Shown here: piece after piece, positions 34,413-43,497 of the stretch
Layout of the letters: each line of letters starts with the position of its first letter
Position numbering within the stretch: the stretch's first letter is position 1
From: Paenibacillus timonensis
Lineage (GTDB): Bacteria; Bacillota; Bacilli; Paenibacillales; Paenibacillaceae
Direction: 5' to 3'
Assembly (NCBI RefSeq): GCF_022427145.1
Contig: NZ_JAKSXN010000002.1
Coordinates: 1 to 64,000 of the forward strand
Length of the DNA: 64,000 nt
Made by a program: the position numbers and the translations under genes
The notes under the pieces: model-generated
What the model was told of the DNA's origin: nothing
Databases searched by the model: none
What the model saw: only the letters and a program-made list of their open reading frames with translations

Positions 34413-36251
34413 CTACTTCTCATGCGTGACGAATTGAAAAAGAAACTCCAGCTCAACCCCGGCCTCCGGCTGTCGCACCCGGAAATCCAGCGCGTACCAG
34501 ACCGTGTCGTTCCCGTAATGATCCCGGTAGGTCCGTTCCGCAACCTCGAAGTCCAGCCGCTGCGGATCGTAATGCAGCTCCAGCGTCAGCGCATTCAGCG
34601 CATCGCCGCCAGACCAACGCAGCAGCCCCAAGCCGGCAACCTCCGGCCGAATCGGGCTTACCAACCGCTCCGTCAGGCTTCCCGGCGCTTTCGCAAACCG
34701 GAAGTCGTCCCGCAGCGATAGGCTGGGCAGGTCCGTTTTGTTCCAATCCCACTTTCTCTTGAAGGAAAGCAGATTGTCGTCTCCATAAGCCCTGGACAGC
34801 TCCAGTTCCAAACCGCACGCTTCCTCCGACGTCTCGCACCGGATCACCGTAGCGGTTCTTTCGCTGCCAACCTGCTGCAAGCGGCCATCGATGATCGGAA
34901 CGGAATGCCCTTGCGAACCGTTGCAGTCATACCCATACCTGGCCTCGCCAAAATAATCCCGCGTATATTCCCCGCACCCGAGATCGGACAGAAAAAAAGT
35001 TCCCCCGCCCGCCAGCATGAAATGGCCCAGGTCGTTGTGGTTATGCGATTCGCCGTTATGTCCGCCCTTCGCGGCAAAACCAAACGTTCTCCCCGCGGCG
35101 GTGAATCGCGAGATCAGCCAACCGGCGTCCTCAAACACAAAGTCGCCGTTCCTCCACTCCGCCGCCCCCGCCGCAGCGCGGTCCCTCCAGATCAGGTTGC
35201 GCAGCGCCGGCGCCCACCGGCTGCAATGATCCTCGCGGTAGTCCGCATGGAGCGCAGCGGGCGGTGCTTCCACCTCCGCGTACCGCGCCGCGAGGTAATG
35301 CGATAACCCCGGGTGGACGCTGCCATGCGGCTGCGTATCGGAGAAGTTGGCGACCAGCCGGCCGCCTAGAAAGCTTTTTTGCTGAAAGCCGGCAATTCGC
35401 CGCACCTTGTCCTCCCGGAACCAGTCTCGCTGGCCCCCGCTTCGCGTAAGCAGCAGGTCGGCATAATAAACGAAATAGCCAAACCCGTAATTCCAGTATC
35501 CCAGCCCTTCCGGACAAGCCCCATCCTCGCCGAAGCCCTGCAAATAGAAGGTCATGCTGCGCTCGGTTCTCTCCAAAATGCGCGCCAGCCGGACATGATC
35601 CCGCTTCTCTTCCATCAACAACAGCGCAGCCGAACCGATCGAGCCGGCACAGACGGCCGACCAGTTGTTCGTGAGCTCCTCCCAGTGAAAAGGGCCTTTC
35701 TCGAGAAAAGGACGGAACAGCCGCTCCTCGATCAGCTCGGCGATCCGCACGCGCAACAGTTCCGGCAGGCGCTCCGCAAAGAGCAGGGACAACTCGGCTA
35801 ATGCAAACCCCGTCTCCGCCGAGAACAGGTCGATCGTCTCCGAGACCGGACGTTTTGCGTCCACGTGCGCGGGCAGGCACCAGGTGAACTCGCTGCATAT
35901 CGCCCAGACGGCATCCCACAATGCCGCTTCGTACGTCGCCGACTCCGGTTCGAGCAGCGACAGAAAGGCGAAGGTGTTGAGCCGCCGCCTCTTCTCAAAA
36001 TAAACCCGCTCATACTCCAACCGCGATCCCTGCACGGCAAATAAGGAAAACAGCGAATAGGTCAGCTCCTCCGCCGGGGAGGTTAACAGGCGTTCCCCCT
36101 CGGCCCGGATCGCTTCCAGCTCAGCTCCGGCGTCCGGCGCCTCGCGCAGCGACTTCCAGAACGCCGCCCCGCCGCCTGCCGGATAATAATCGTCCGCCCT
36201 CAAGGGGGACAGGCCTTCGACCAGTTTCTCCCATCCGTCTAGATCTGTCAT
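34413..36251 (-). CDS. Heparinase II/III-like protein, probable polysaccharide lyase
   Basis: This 612-residue protein has an alpha-helical toroid (residues 1-330) and a C-terminal beta-sandwich starting at HNGESHNHNDLGHFML, the signature of the heparinase II/III family. Several polysaccharide lyase families (PL12, PL15, PL21) share it. It would split a uronate-containing chain and produce unsaturated ends for the adjacent GH88 enzyme. No signal peptide is visible, so oligosaccharides are probably cut inside the cell. GGAAGGAGGAG precedes the ATG. The natural substrate is unknown. Confidence 0.85.
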   Translation of the reverse strand: MTDLDGWEKLVEGLSPLRADDYYPAGGGAAFWKSLREAPDAGAELEAIRAEGERLLTSPAEELTYSLFSLFAVQGSRLEYERVYFEKRRRLNTFAFLSLLEPESATYEAALWDAVWAICSEFTWCLPAHVDAKRPVSETIDLFSAETGFALAELSLLFAERLPELLRVRIAELIEERLFRPFLEKGPFHWEELTNNWSAVCAGSIGSAALLLMEEKRDHVRLARILERTERSMTFYLQGFGEDGACPEGLGYWNYGFGYFVYYADLLLTRSGGQRDWFREDKVRRIAGFQQKSFLGGRLVANFSDTQPHGSVHPGLSHYLAARYAEVEAPPAALHADYREDHCSRWAPALRNLIWRDRAAAGAAEWRNGDFVFEDAGWLISRFTAAGRTFGFAAKGGHNGESHNHNDLGHFMLAGGGTFFLSDLGCGEYTRDYFGEARYGYDCNGSQGHSVPIIDGRLQQVGSERTATVIRCETSEEACGLELELSRAYGDDNLLSFKRKWDWNKTDLPSLSLRDDFRFAKAPGSLTERLVSPIRPEVAGLGLLRWSGGDALNALTLELHYDPQRLDFEVAERTYRDHYGNDTVWYALDFRVRQPEAGVELEFLFQFVTHEK

Positions 36252-36290
36252 CGACTCTCCTCCTTCCGCCGCAATATGAAGCGGCGCGAA

Positions 36291-38129
36291 CTACTCCAAC
36301 TCGATGCGTGTTTCATTCCCCTGGCAGGTGGTTAAGACGATCTCCCGCTCCCCGATCACGACGCCCAGCGATTCGGGCGTAACCGGCTGCCAGGACGCTC
36401 CCGGCGACGGGTCGCCATAAACGGCCGCCGCAAGCAGATGGACTCCCGGCTCCAGGGAAGTCTGAAGCGTCGGCAGGACGGTGCGCGGATGCAGCACATT
36501 GGTATTGGCGTTCGGGCGGATCAGTTCGGCCGTGCGGTAGCCCAGCAGATTCAGCACCCCGCTCGCACCATAAGAGCTTGCCGCCCCGGCCCCCGCCCGG
36601 CCCGCTTCCGTCCACTCCGCCAGCTCCGTTTCCATCCCCAGCGCGAATCCGCCCTCCGCCGCTTCGAGCGGACGTCCCGTCCAGATCCGGTGAATCCGTA
36701 CATGCCAGGGGAGTCCGGCCACGATCCAGGTGCGTACCTCCACGTCGGACCAAGGCTTCCATAACGCAACCAGCACGTTATCCCGGATCGACGTATCCAG
36801 GTTGCGTCGTCTGACCCGGTACAGGTTATCACCCCGTTCGCTGAGCGCGAGCATGGAGTCGAACGCACCTTGGGCCAAGCCCCATTCCCCGCGCGGGACG
36901 CTGAACCCGAACCCGGTGGAATATACGAACTTCTCGTATTTGGCCGAGGTATGGGTATGCTCGTTCGTGCCGCGATGGCCGGTGTTGAAGGCCGCCACAT
37001 GGCCGGACCCCGGATCGCGGGCCAGCACGAGATGGGCCGGGCGCTGGATCGACAGCGCCGGAAGCTCCGGCAGCGGCAGCTCCTCCGCCGTCCAGAACGG
37101 ATGATCCTCCGGCAAAGCCAGCGGCAGAAACGCCTTGAGCGCCCAATACGGCGAGCCCGGCGAATTGTAGTTCTCCGCCATCACCAGATTCGGATAGGCG
37201 TAACCCACCGTAAGGAGTCCGTCGGAGCTCCGAATCGGCTGGTTTAACCACCAGCGCAAATTGCGCAGCACAAGCCCCTTCAGCACGCCGGCCGGGACTC
37301 CCTCCACACCGGCGTAGGCCAGCGCGCTCCAGAAGGCGGATTGGGCGAAGCGGTACGCCAGGCTGCGCCCGTACGGCAGCGCTGCGCCGTCCGGCGCGAA
37401 CCAAGCCAGGAAATCGCCGGCGAACGCCGCGGCGCGCTCCTTAAACACGCGCGAACGCTTGGGATCCTCTTCTTCCATCATACTCGCATAGAGCAGCCCA
37501 TAATAGTGGAACGCAAACGGAACGTAATAGTCGCTATGTCCCCCGATGCCGTCGCTGTACCAGCCGTCTTCCAGATAGAAGGCGTCCAGCCGGTCCAAGT
37601 TCCGCTCCAGCTGCTTCGCATCGTAAGGCAAGCCGGTTTTGCGGAATCCCACGTTCACCAGCACGTGAAAGAATAACCAATTGCAGTCGTAACACGGGTG
37701 TCGGTTGATTTGATTCAGCCAACGGTACAGCCTCTCGCGCTCCTCCGGGCGGAGCGGTTCCCAGATCTGCTCCGGGATCAGCGCCAGCGCGTAGCCGAAG
37801 ACCGCCATCTCGACGAGCCGCTGATCATAATCGCTCACCTCGCCCCAATACTCCTCATGCTCCGGGTTCGTGCCGGAGCGAATGCCGTCCAGAACGATCT
37901 CCCATAACTCACTGGAACCTCCCCCTGCCAGCAGAGGAACCATTCCCCACAGCACCCGGGAGAATCCTTCCAACCCCGCCACGGTCGCCGGGTAGGATAC
38001 CCCGCTCCCCCCAAGCGGGAGCCGGGCGCCGCCCCGGCTGTAGAACGGCCGGAGAGGACTCACCAGCCGCTCCAAAACGTTTGCCATGTCGCTTCGCGTT
38101 TGGAGCGGAAAATCGACGGTCGTTTTCAT
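36291..38129 (-). CDS. DUF2264-family protein
   Basis: This 612-residue protein matches DUF2264 by its N terminus (LVSPLRPFYSRGGARLPLGG, EGFSRVLWGMVPLLAG) and by NQINRHPCYDCNWLFFHVLVNVGF and DGWYSDGIGGHSDYYVPFAFHYY. The fold is an alpha/alpha toroid plus a C-terminal beta domain. From memory, some DUF2264 proteins have been placed in GH154 (beta-glucuronidases), which would fit this operon, but I cannot verify that here. No signal peptide is seen. It lies between the two permease genes and the lyase gene and is clearly part of the operon. Confidence 0.88.
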   Translation of the reverse strand: MKTTVDFPLQTRSDMANVLERLVSPLRPFYSRGGARLPLGGSGVSYPATVAGLEGFSRVLWGMVPLLAGGGSSELWEIVLDGIRSGTNPEHEEYWGEVSDYDQRLVEMAVFGYALALIPEQIWEPLRPEERERLYRWLNQINRHPCYDCNWLFFHVLVNVGFRKTGLPYDAKQLERNLDRLDAFYLEDGWYSDGIGGHSDYYVPFAFHYYGLLYASMMEEEDPKRSRVFKERAAAFAGDFLAWFAPDGAALPYGRSLAYRFAQSAFWSALAYAGVEGVPAGVLKGLVLRNLRWWLNQPIRSSDGLLTVGYAYPNLVMAENYNSPGSPYWALKAFLPLALPEDHPFWTAEELPLPELPALSIQRPAHLVLARDPGSGHVAAFNTGHRGTNEHTHTSAKYEKFVYSTGFGFSVPRGEWGLAQGAFDSMLALSERGDNLYRVRRRNLDTSIRDNVLVALWKPWSDVEVRTWIVAGLPWHVRIHRIWTGRPLEAAEGGFALGMETELAEWTEAGRAGAGAASSYGASGVLNLLGYRTAELIRPNANTNVLHPRTVLPTLQTSLEPGVHLLAAAVYGDPSPGASWQPVTPESLGVVIGEREIVLTTCQGNETRIELE

Positions 38130-38156
38130 TTCGTCAGCTCCTTCTTTCCGAGATAA

Positions 38157-38996
38157 CTACCCCTTGATGCCAGACGAGGCCACGCCCTGTACGAAATACT
38201 TCTGCAGTGCGAGGAAAACGATCAGCACGGGAATGATGGATACGACGCTGGCCGCCATGATTAAGCCATATTCGGCGGAATACTGCGTAATGAACATCCG
38301 CAGCCCGATTTGGATCGTTTTGAGTTCCGTCTTGGTCAAATAAATCATCGGTCCGAGAAAATCGTTCCACGTATTCACGAATGTAAAAATCGTCAGCGTA
38401 GACAACGCCGGCTTGGAGAGCGGAAGCATGATTCTCCCCCAGATGCCGTATTCGCTAAGTCCGTCGATACGAGCCGCTTCGCATAGCTCATCGGGAATGC
38501 TCTGGTAGAACTGACGCATCAAGAAGACGCCAAACGCCGAGAAGGCTTGCAGAAAAATGATCGCGAGATGGGTGTTGTTCAGCCCCATGGAACGCATCAT
38601 GATAAACTGCGGAACCATGTAAGCTTGCCACGGAATGGCGATCGTCGCGATATAGCCGAGAAACAGCAGGTTTCTCCCTTTGAACCGCAGCTTCGAAAAA
38701 GCATAGGCGGCGAAACTGGAAGTCAGCAGTTGCAGCACGGTGACAATAATGGACAGCTTTGCCGTGTTATAGATAAATCGGCCGAGCGGAATCCGCGTCC
38801 AAATTTCCGAATAGTTGAGCCATCGGGGCGCATCCGGGATCCACTGCATCGGGAACGAAAAGACGTCCTTATTCAGCTTCAGCGAGGACGAGAGCATCCA
38901 CGCGTAGGGAACGAGCATACACAGAACGACCACCGCGAGCACCAGGTACGCAAAAATCTTGGCGACGGTTTTGGCTTGTTTGTTGGCTCCTGTCAT
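38157..38996 (-). CDS. ABC sugar permease, CUT1 family (MalG-like)
   Basis: This 279-residue permease has six helices, the EAA loop ELCEAARIDGLSEYGIWGRIMLPLSKP and a C-terminal LQKYFVQGVASSGIKG that is typical of the second CUT1 subunit. It starts 12 bases after the partner permease, preceded by AGGAGG. With 39009 and 40048 it forms the importer for the products of an external lyase. The shared ATPase is not encoded here. Confidence 0.94.
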   Translation of the reverse strand: MTGANKQAKTVAKIFAYLVLAVVVLCMLVPYAWMLSSSLKLNKDVFSFPMQWIPDAPRWLNYSEIWTRIPLGRFIYNTAKLSIIVTVLQLLTSSFAAYAFSKLRFKGRNLLFLGYIATIAIPWQAYMVPQFIMMRSMGLNNTHLAIIFLQAFSAFGVFLMRQFYQSIPDELCEAARIDGLSEYGIWGRIMLPLSKPALSTLTIFTFVNTWNDFLGPMIYLTKTELKTIQIGLRMFITQYSAEYGLIMAASVVSIIPVLIVFLALQKYFVQGVASSGIKG

Positions 38997-39008
38997 TTGG
39001 GCATCCTC

Positions 39009-39947
39009 CTATTGTCCGTACTTCTTCTCGCCCTGGAACTGAATCAGGGTAATGCCCAGAACGAGCAGGAACAACACGATCGCCATGGCGCTGGCGTACC
39101 CGTAATCCAGCGAGCGGAACGCGGTGTTGTAGATTTGATAGACAAGTACCCGGGTCGAGTCGTTCAGCTGGTTATCGGCACCGGCAAACAGGTTGATGAA
39201 CACGTCGTACACCTTAAACGAGTTGATGATCAGGATCATCAGCACAAAGAACGTCGTCGGCGCGAGCTGCGGAATGGTCACGTTGACAAATCTCTTCCAC
39301 GGGCCGGCCCCGTCCAGCTCGGCGGCTTCGTACAGCTCGGGATTCACGCCCTGCAGCCCCGCCAAATAAATCACCATATAGTAACCCATATTTTTCCATA
39401 CGGTGAACAGGACGACCGTAAACATCGCCCAGTCTTTGTCTGCGGCCCAGCGGGGCAAATCCTCGATCGGAACGCCGGTAATGGTATGCAAGATGTTGTT
39501 GATCGGCCCCATGGTCGGGCTGAATACGAAATTCCAAACGGCCGCCACCGCGACCAGCGAGGCGACATACGGAAAGAAGAACACGGTCCGCATCAAGTTG
39601 CGCCCGAGCAGCTTCTGATTTAGCAGAATCGCCAGCCCCAACGCGCAGATCATGGTCACCGGCACGACGCCGACCGTATAAAGAATGGTGTTCCAAAAAG
39701 CTTTGTGGAAGGTGCTGTCCTGGAGCAGCCGGGCAAAGTTGCGCAGCCCCACGTACTCCATCGGATTAGCCCCGTCCCATTTCACGAAGGCGAGAACAAA
39801 CGCATAAATCATCGGCACCAACGTAAATACGGCAAAGCCGATGAAGTTGGGGGCGATAAAGCTGTACGCCACCAAATGATCCTTCACGCTTTTGGTCATC
39901 GCGCTTCTTTTTACCGCTTCGTTTCCTAACACGGGTTCATTCTGCAT
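39009..39947 (-). CDS. ABC sugar permease, CUT1 family (MalF-like)
   Basis: This 312-residue permease has six helices and a hydrophilic N-terminal tail. SYAFIA-type start (LVAYSFIAPNFIGFAVFTLVP) and the EAA loop ELYEAAELDGAGPWKRFVNVTIPQLAP identify the first CUT1 subunit. TTTGGAGGAGAGATC precedes the ATG. A terminator-like hairpin separates it from the binding-protein gene. Confidence 0.94.
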   Translation of the reverse strand: MQNEPVLGNEAVKRSAMTKSVKDHLVAYSFIAPNFIGFAVFTLVPMIYAFVLAFVKWDGANPMEYVGLRNFARLLQDSTFHKAFWNTILYTVGVVPVTMICALGLAILLNQKLLGRNLMRTVFFFPYVASLVAVAAVWNFVFSPTMGPINNILHTITGVPIEDLPRWAADKDWAMFTVVLFTVWKNMGYYMVIYLAGLQGVNPELYEAAELDGAGPWKRFVNVTIPQLAPTTFFVLMILIINSFKVYDVFINLFAGADNQLNDSTRVLVYQIYNTAFRSLDYGYASAMAIVLFLLVLGITLIQFQGEKKYGQ

Positions 39948-39983
39948 GATCTCTCCTCCAAACCTACATGTGCTAGAGAATTC

Positions 39984-40012
39984 GGAAAAAAGAGCGGGCT
40001 CTTAAGCCCGCC
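39984..40012 (-). terminator. Internal terminator between binding-protein and permease genes
   Basis: GCGGGCT and AGCCCGC form the stem around CTTA. On the minus strand it is followed by CTTTTTTCC. It lies 36 bases after the binding-protein stop. Partial termination here would give more receptor than permease, a common arrangement. Confidence 0.8.
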
Positions 40013-40047
40013 CCTGGCAGCATCGGAATGTTATGCAAGTTCAGCCA

Positions 40048-41391
40048 TTAGTTATCGAGCGCCTCTTGGACCCGTTTCTCCATATCCGCCAGACCTTCGT
40101 CGATGGTGGCATTTTTCGTCATGATATTATCGTGCGCCTCGTTCAGGATGACCTCGATATCCGCGCTCTTCTCGTGCAACGGCATTTCCAGGTAGGTTCT
40201 TTCCGTCGTCAAAGCCGCTTTGCTGTTCTCGTCCGTCGGGAACCCATCGATGGATGCGATGGAGTTGACGACTTCATCGTTTTTGATCGCCGGAATCGTG
40301 CCTGTCGAAGCAATCACCGCTGCGCCATCTTCTCCCGTGACGAATTTCAGGAAATCCAAGGCGGCTTCTTTGTTGGCGGACTTTTGGTTCACGGCCAGGG
40401 AAGTGATCGTGCCCAGCGTCGTACCGGCTTTCACGCCGTCCGGATGCGGATATTTCACGATTCCCCAGTTTTTGGCCTGGGACTCGCCGCTCTTCACCTT
40501 ATCGATTTGCGTGGCGATAAACCAGCTGCCCATGTTCATCATGGCAACGGAGTTATTGTAGAAGACGCCGGAATAGTGGGTGCTGGAAGTCTTCAGCGTG
40601 GCGTAATCCATCACGATGCCGTCGTCCTGCTCCTTCAGAATGCGTTCATAAACCGGCTTCAGGAAGGCATATTTCCCATCGACGATAGTGTTCTGCCCGT
40701 CCAGGATGCCGAACAGTTGTACCGCGCTGCGCCAAGTGTGGTAATGGGCACCGTATACTTTTTCCGAGCCGCTGCCGGACGTCATTTTACGGGCCAACTC
40801 GTCGTATTGATCCAGCGTCATATCGTTGGTCGGATAAGGTACGCCCGCTTTATCGAACAAATCCTTGTTGTAGTAAACGATCCAGAAGTCGCTGCGGAAA
40901 GGCAGGGCGTACACGTCGCCGTTCATTTGGATCTGCTCTACGGTCCCGCCGTAAAGGGAAGTGTCGATCCCTTGCCCGTCGATGAACCCCTTCAGCGGTT
41001 CCAAATGGTTCTGCTTCACCAGGTTGGCATAACCCGGAATATCCTTGATCGTCAGAATATCCAGGTCCGCGCCGCCGGAGAGCTGCGTGCTGAGCATCGT
41101 CATGTAGTCGGTGGAGCCCAGGTCGACATATTCGATCGTTACGTTCGGATGGTCTTTCTTATAAGCATCGATCAATGGCTGATAATAAGCGGTCGCTTCC
41201 CAGTCCCATAACGCCCATTTCAGCGTGACGGGTTCATCGCTCTTCTCGGTGGAAACGCTTGCAGAATTGCTCGTCTGAGGATCGGCCGTAGACGTTTTGC
41301 CCGAATTTCCGTTATTGCCGGAACATCCCGCGAGCAGACCTATGAGGAGAACTGCCGCCAAGGTAAAACCGAATACTTTCTTTCGTCTCAT
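40048..41391 (-). CDS. Sugar-binding lipoprotein, CUT1 family
   Basis: This 447-residue lipoprotein is the receptor of the CUT1 importer. The signal peptide has lipobox LLAGC, then an Asn/Ser/Thr-rich linker. The family-1 solute-binding pattern follows (PVTLKWALWDWEATAYYQPLIDAYKK, YVDLGSTDYMTMLSTQLSGG). The start is the ATG at 41391 after AAAAGGGG. It is the first gene of the island operon, divergent from the kinase-regulator pair at 41670, which probably controls it. Confidence 0.94.
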   Translation of the reverse strand: MRRKKVFGFTLAAVLLIGLLAGCSGNNGNSGKTSTADPQTSNSASVSTEKSDEPVTLKWALWDWEATAYYQPLIDAYKKDHPNVTIEYVDLGSTDYMTMLSTQLSGGADLDILTIKDIPGYANLVKQNHLEPLKGFIDGQGIDTSLYGGTVEQIQMNGDVYALPFRSDFWIVYYNKDLFDKAGVPYPTNDMTLDQYDELARKMTSGSGSEKVYGAHYHTWRSAVQLFGILDGQNTIVDGKYAFLKPVYERILKEQDDGIVMDYATLKTSSTHYSGVFYNNSVAMMNMGSWFIATQIDKVKSGESQAKNWGIVKYPHPDGVKAGTTLGTITSLAVNQKSANKEAALDFLKFVTGEDGAAVIASTGTIPAIKNDEVVNSIASIDGFPTDENSKAALTTERTYLEMPLHEKSADIEVILNEAHDNIMTKNATIDEGLADMEKRVQEALDN

Positions 41392-41628
41392 CTTCAAACC
41401 CCTTTTCCTCCTGTTTTGAACGCCCGGATCGGCATCGCCAAATCCTTAGGTACATGGTAACGAAATTCCGAATGAAAGGGCATACATTTTTGCGTTCTTT
41501 TCCTACACTTTTCTATTCGCTTCTTCAACAAACCGGCGGAAAGCTGTAAAATCATACTCAAAAGATGTAAAAATGGTTGTTTATGATTCAAGCCGCTGCC
41601 AGTCAGGCCAACTCATGGTATTGTAGTT

Positions 41629-41634
41629 TATAAT
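41629..41634 (+). promoter_or_regulatory. -10 element upstream of the sensor kinase
   Basis: TATAAT at this site is a perfect -10, about 36 bases before the GTG start of the kinase. No matching -35 was seen at 16-18 bases, so an activator may be needed. Confidence 0.4.
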
Positions 41635-41669
41635 CGGTTCATACCCGCAGTGATCTTGCTTCCGACGAG

Positions 41670-43445
41670 GTGATCGACACGCGCCAAAGAAAAGCCACCA
41701 TCAAAAGCCGCATTATTATGATCATGACCTTGTTTGCTTTGCTGATCGCGGGAATGTTGTCTTTTTTCAGCTATGAGCTCATCTCGTATTTCCAGCGCAA
41801 AACGACGATTCAGGCGACGGAATTCAATTTGCAGCTGGTCTCCCACATCATCGACCAGGATCTCAATAACCTGTCCGCCTTGGCCATGTCCAGCAGCACG
41901 AACTCCCCCACCAATCAATTGATTCAAGACTATTTCGTCTCGCCGGACGCCACCGCCAAGGACGGGCTGAACGTCTTCGCATCCATGCAGGAGGACTTTC
42001 GGGTCAACCGTTCCAACAGCTACGTGCGTCGGCTGATCATCACCGACAACCAAGCGAAATTTATTCAAGTCGACAATTCTGGAAGCGCTTCAGTTCCATT
42101 GAATATCCATAATATCAGCCAATTCCCCGGACTGTCCGCCGACGCGAAGGAAGCGTGGGAAAGGGTCATTCAGGACCCCTTATCCCGTTCGAGCGGCATC
42201 CCGTTCGTGTTGCCGATCTATGGAGATCGGGCCGCCCAGATCGGAACCGTCTATCTGCTCGCCAATACCTCGGTCATTACCGATAAGTTGAAGGGGTATG
42301 GCCTGCCGGAGGGCTCTGAACTGCTGCTCACGCTCGGCAGCCACAAGTACCGGATCGTGGGGGACAAGGTGCAGCCGCTCTCCAGTCCCTACGCCATGCT
42401 TCCGTACGACAAGAATGAAGCCACCGGCGCCCTGACGCAGCTGGCGTGGATGGAACAGGACGGGAAACGCCGGATCTCCGTGTCCTATCCGGTGAAGGAA
42501 GGCGTCGTGCTATCCCAAACGCTGGACGAGAAGCAATTCGCCCCGCAGTTGAACGCCTGGCTGCTGTTGATGATCGGCGTATCCCTGCTGGTCATCGCGT
42601 TAAGCGGCTTTATTACGCTCTATTTAACCCGGACGATCAGCTTGCCCGTGGAGAAATTACGCAAGCGGATCGATAAAATCGCGCAAGGCAACTTCCTCAT
42701 CGACCGGAACATCGAATGGAACAGCGAACTGGGCGATGTGGGACGAGGCATCAACCGGTTGTCCCATGATATCCTGACGCTGATGGATTCCCGCGTGGCG
42801 GACGAGAAGCAGAAGCAGGAGCTGGAATACCGGATGCTGCAAAGCCAGATCAGCCCCCATTTCCTCTACAACACGCTGAACTCCATCAAATGGATGGCGA
42901 CGATCCAGAACGCCACGGGCATCGCGGAAATGACGACCTCCTTGTCCCGGCTGCTGCGCAGCATCGCCAAGGATCAACGTAAGCTGGTTCCGCTGCGGGA
43001 AGAGCTCAGCTTGATGGACGATTATTTCCTCATCCAGAAATATCGGTACGGCAGCACGATTACGATGGAGCAGAACATCGAGGAGGAGGCGCTGCTTTCC
43101 GGCCTGATTCCCCGCTTCACGCTCCAGCCGCTGGTGGAAAATGCAATTTTCCACGGGATCGAACCGAAGGGGCGGGGAGAAATTGCGGTTACGGTGGCCT
43201 CAAGCGGCGGCTACGACATGCTGATCACGATTGAGGATAACGGGGTCGGGATGAGCGAGGAACAAATCGCCGCTATCTTGTCCCAGCAGGAACCCGGCTC
43301 CAAGGGCCTGTTCGAAAATGTCGGATTACGCAGCGTACATGATCGGCTGCGCCTGACCTTTGGGGAGCGGTACGGCTTGTCCATTGAAAGCAAGCTGGGC
43401 GAATATACGAGAATGAACCTGTTGTTGCCTTACCGGAAGATGTGA
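41670..43445 (+). CDS. YesM-type sensor histidine kinase of the uronate island
   Basis: This 591-residue kinase has an N-terminal helix (about 18-35), an extracellular sensor domain (40-290), a second helix (about 292-315), HAMP, and His_kinase with the phospho-acceptor His397 in ISPHFLYNTL. The HATPase part has EDNGVGMSEE and GLRSVHDRL. The GTG at 41670 is the only in-frame start after a stop at 41631; the ribosome binding site is weak. It faces the CUT1 operon and is followed by its regulator, so it probably senses an extracellular sugar. Confidence 0.92.
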   Translation: MIDTRQRKATIKSRIIMIMTLFALLIAGMLSFFSYELISYFQRKTTIQATEFNLQLVSHIIDQDLNNLSALAMSSSTNSPTNQLIQDYFVSPDATAKDGLNVFASMQEDFRVNRSNSYVRRLIITDNQAKFIQVDNSGSASVPLNIHNISQFPGLSADAKEAWERVIQDPLSRSSGIPFVLPIYGDRAAQIGTVYLLANTSVITDKLKGYGLPEGSELLLTLGSHKYRIVGDKVQPLSSPYAMLPYDKNEATGALTQLAWMEQDGKRRISVSYPVKEGVVLSQTLDEKQFAPQLNAWLLLMIGVSLLVIALSGFITLYLTRTISLPVEKLRKRIDKIAQGNFLIDRNIEWNSELGDVGRGINRLSHDILTLMDSRVADEKQKQELEYRMLQSQISPHFLYNTLNSIKWMATIQNATGIAEMTTSLSRLLRSIAKDQRKLVPLREELSLMDDYFLIQKYRYGSTITMEQNIEEEALLSGLIPRFTLQPLVENAIFHGIEPKGRGEIAVTVASSGGYDMLITIEDNGVGMSEEQIAAILSQQEPGSKGLFENVGLRSVHDRLRLTFGERYGLSIESKLGEYTRMNLLLPYRKM

Positions 43446-43497
43446 GCTCCGTCCCTTCTGCCTTTCGCTAACGTAAACCACGCAAGGAAGTGATGGT

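Noticed and set aside
41250-41263. Catabolite-responsive (cre) site TGGAAACGCTTGCA
   Set aside because: It has two mismatches to the cre consensus and lies inside the binding-protein coding region.
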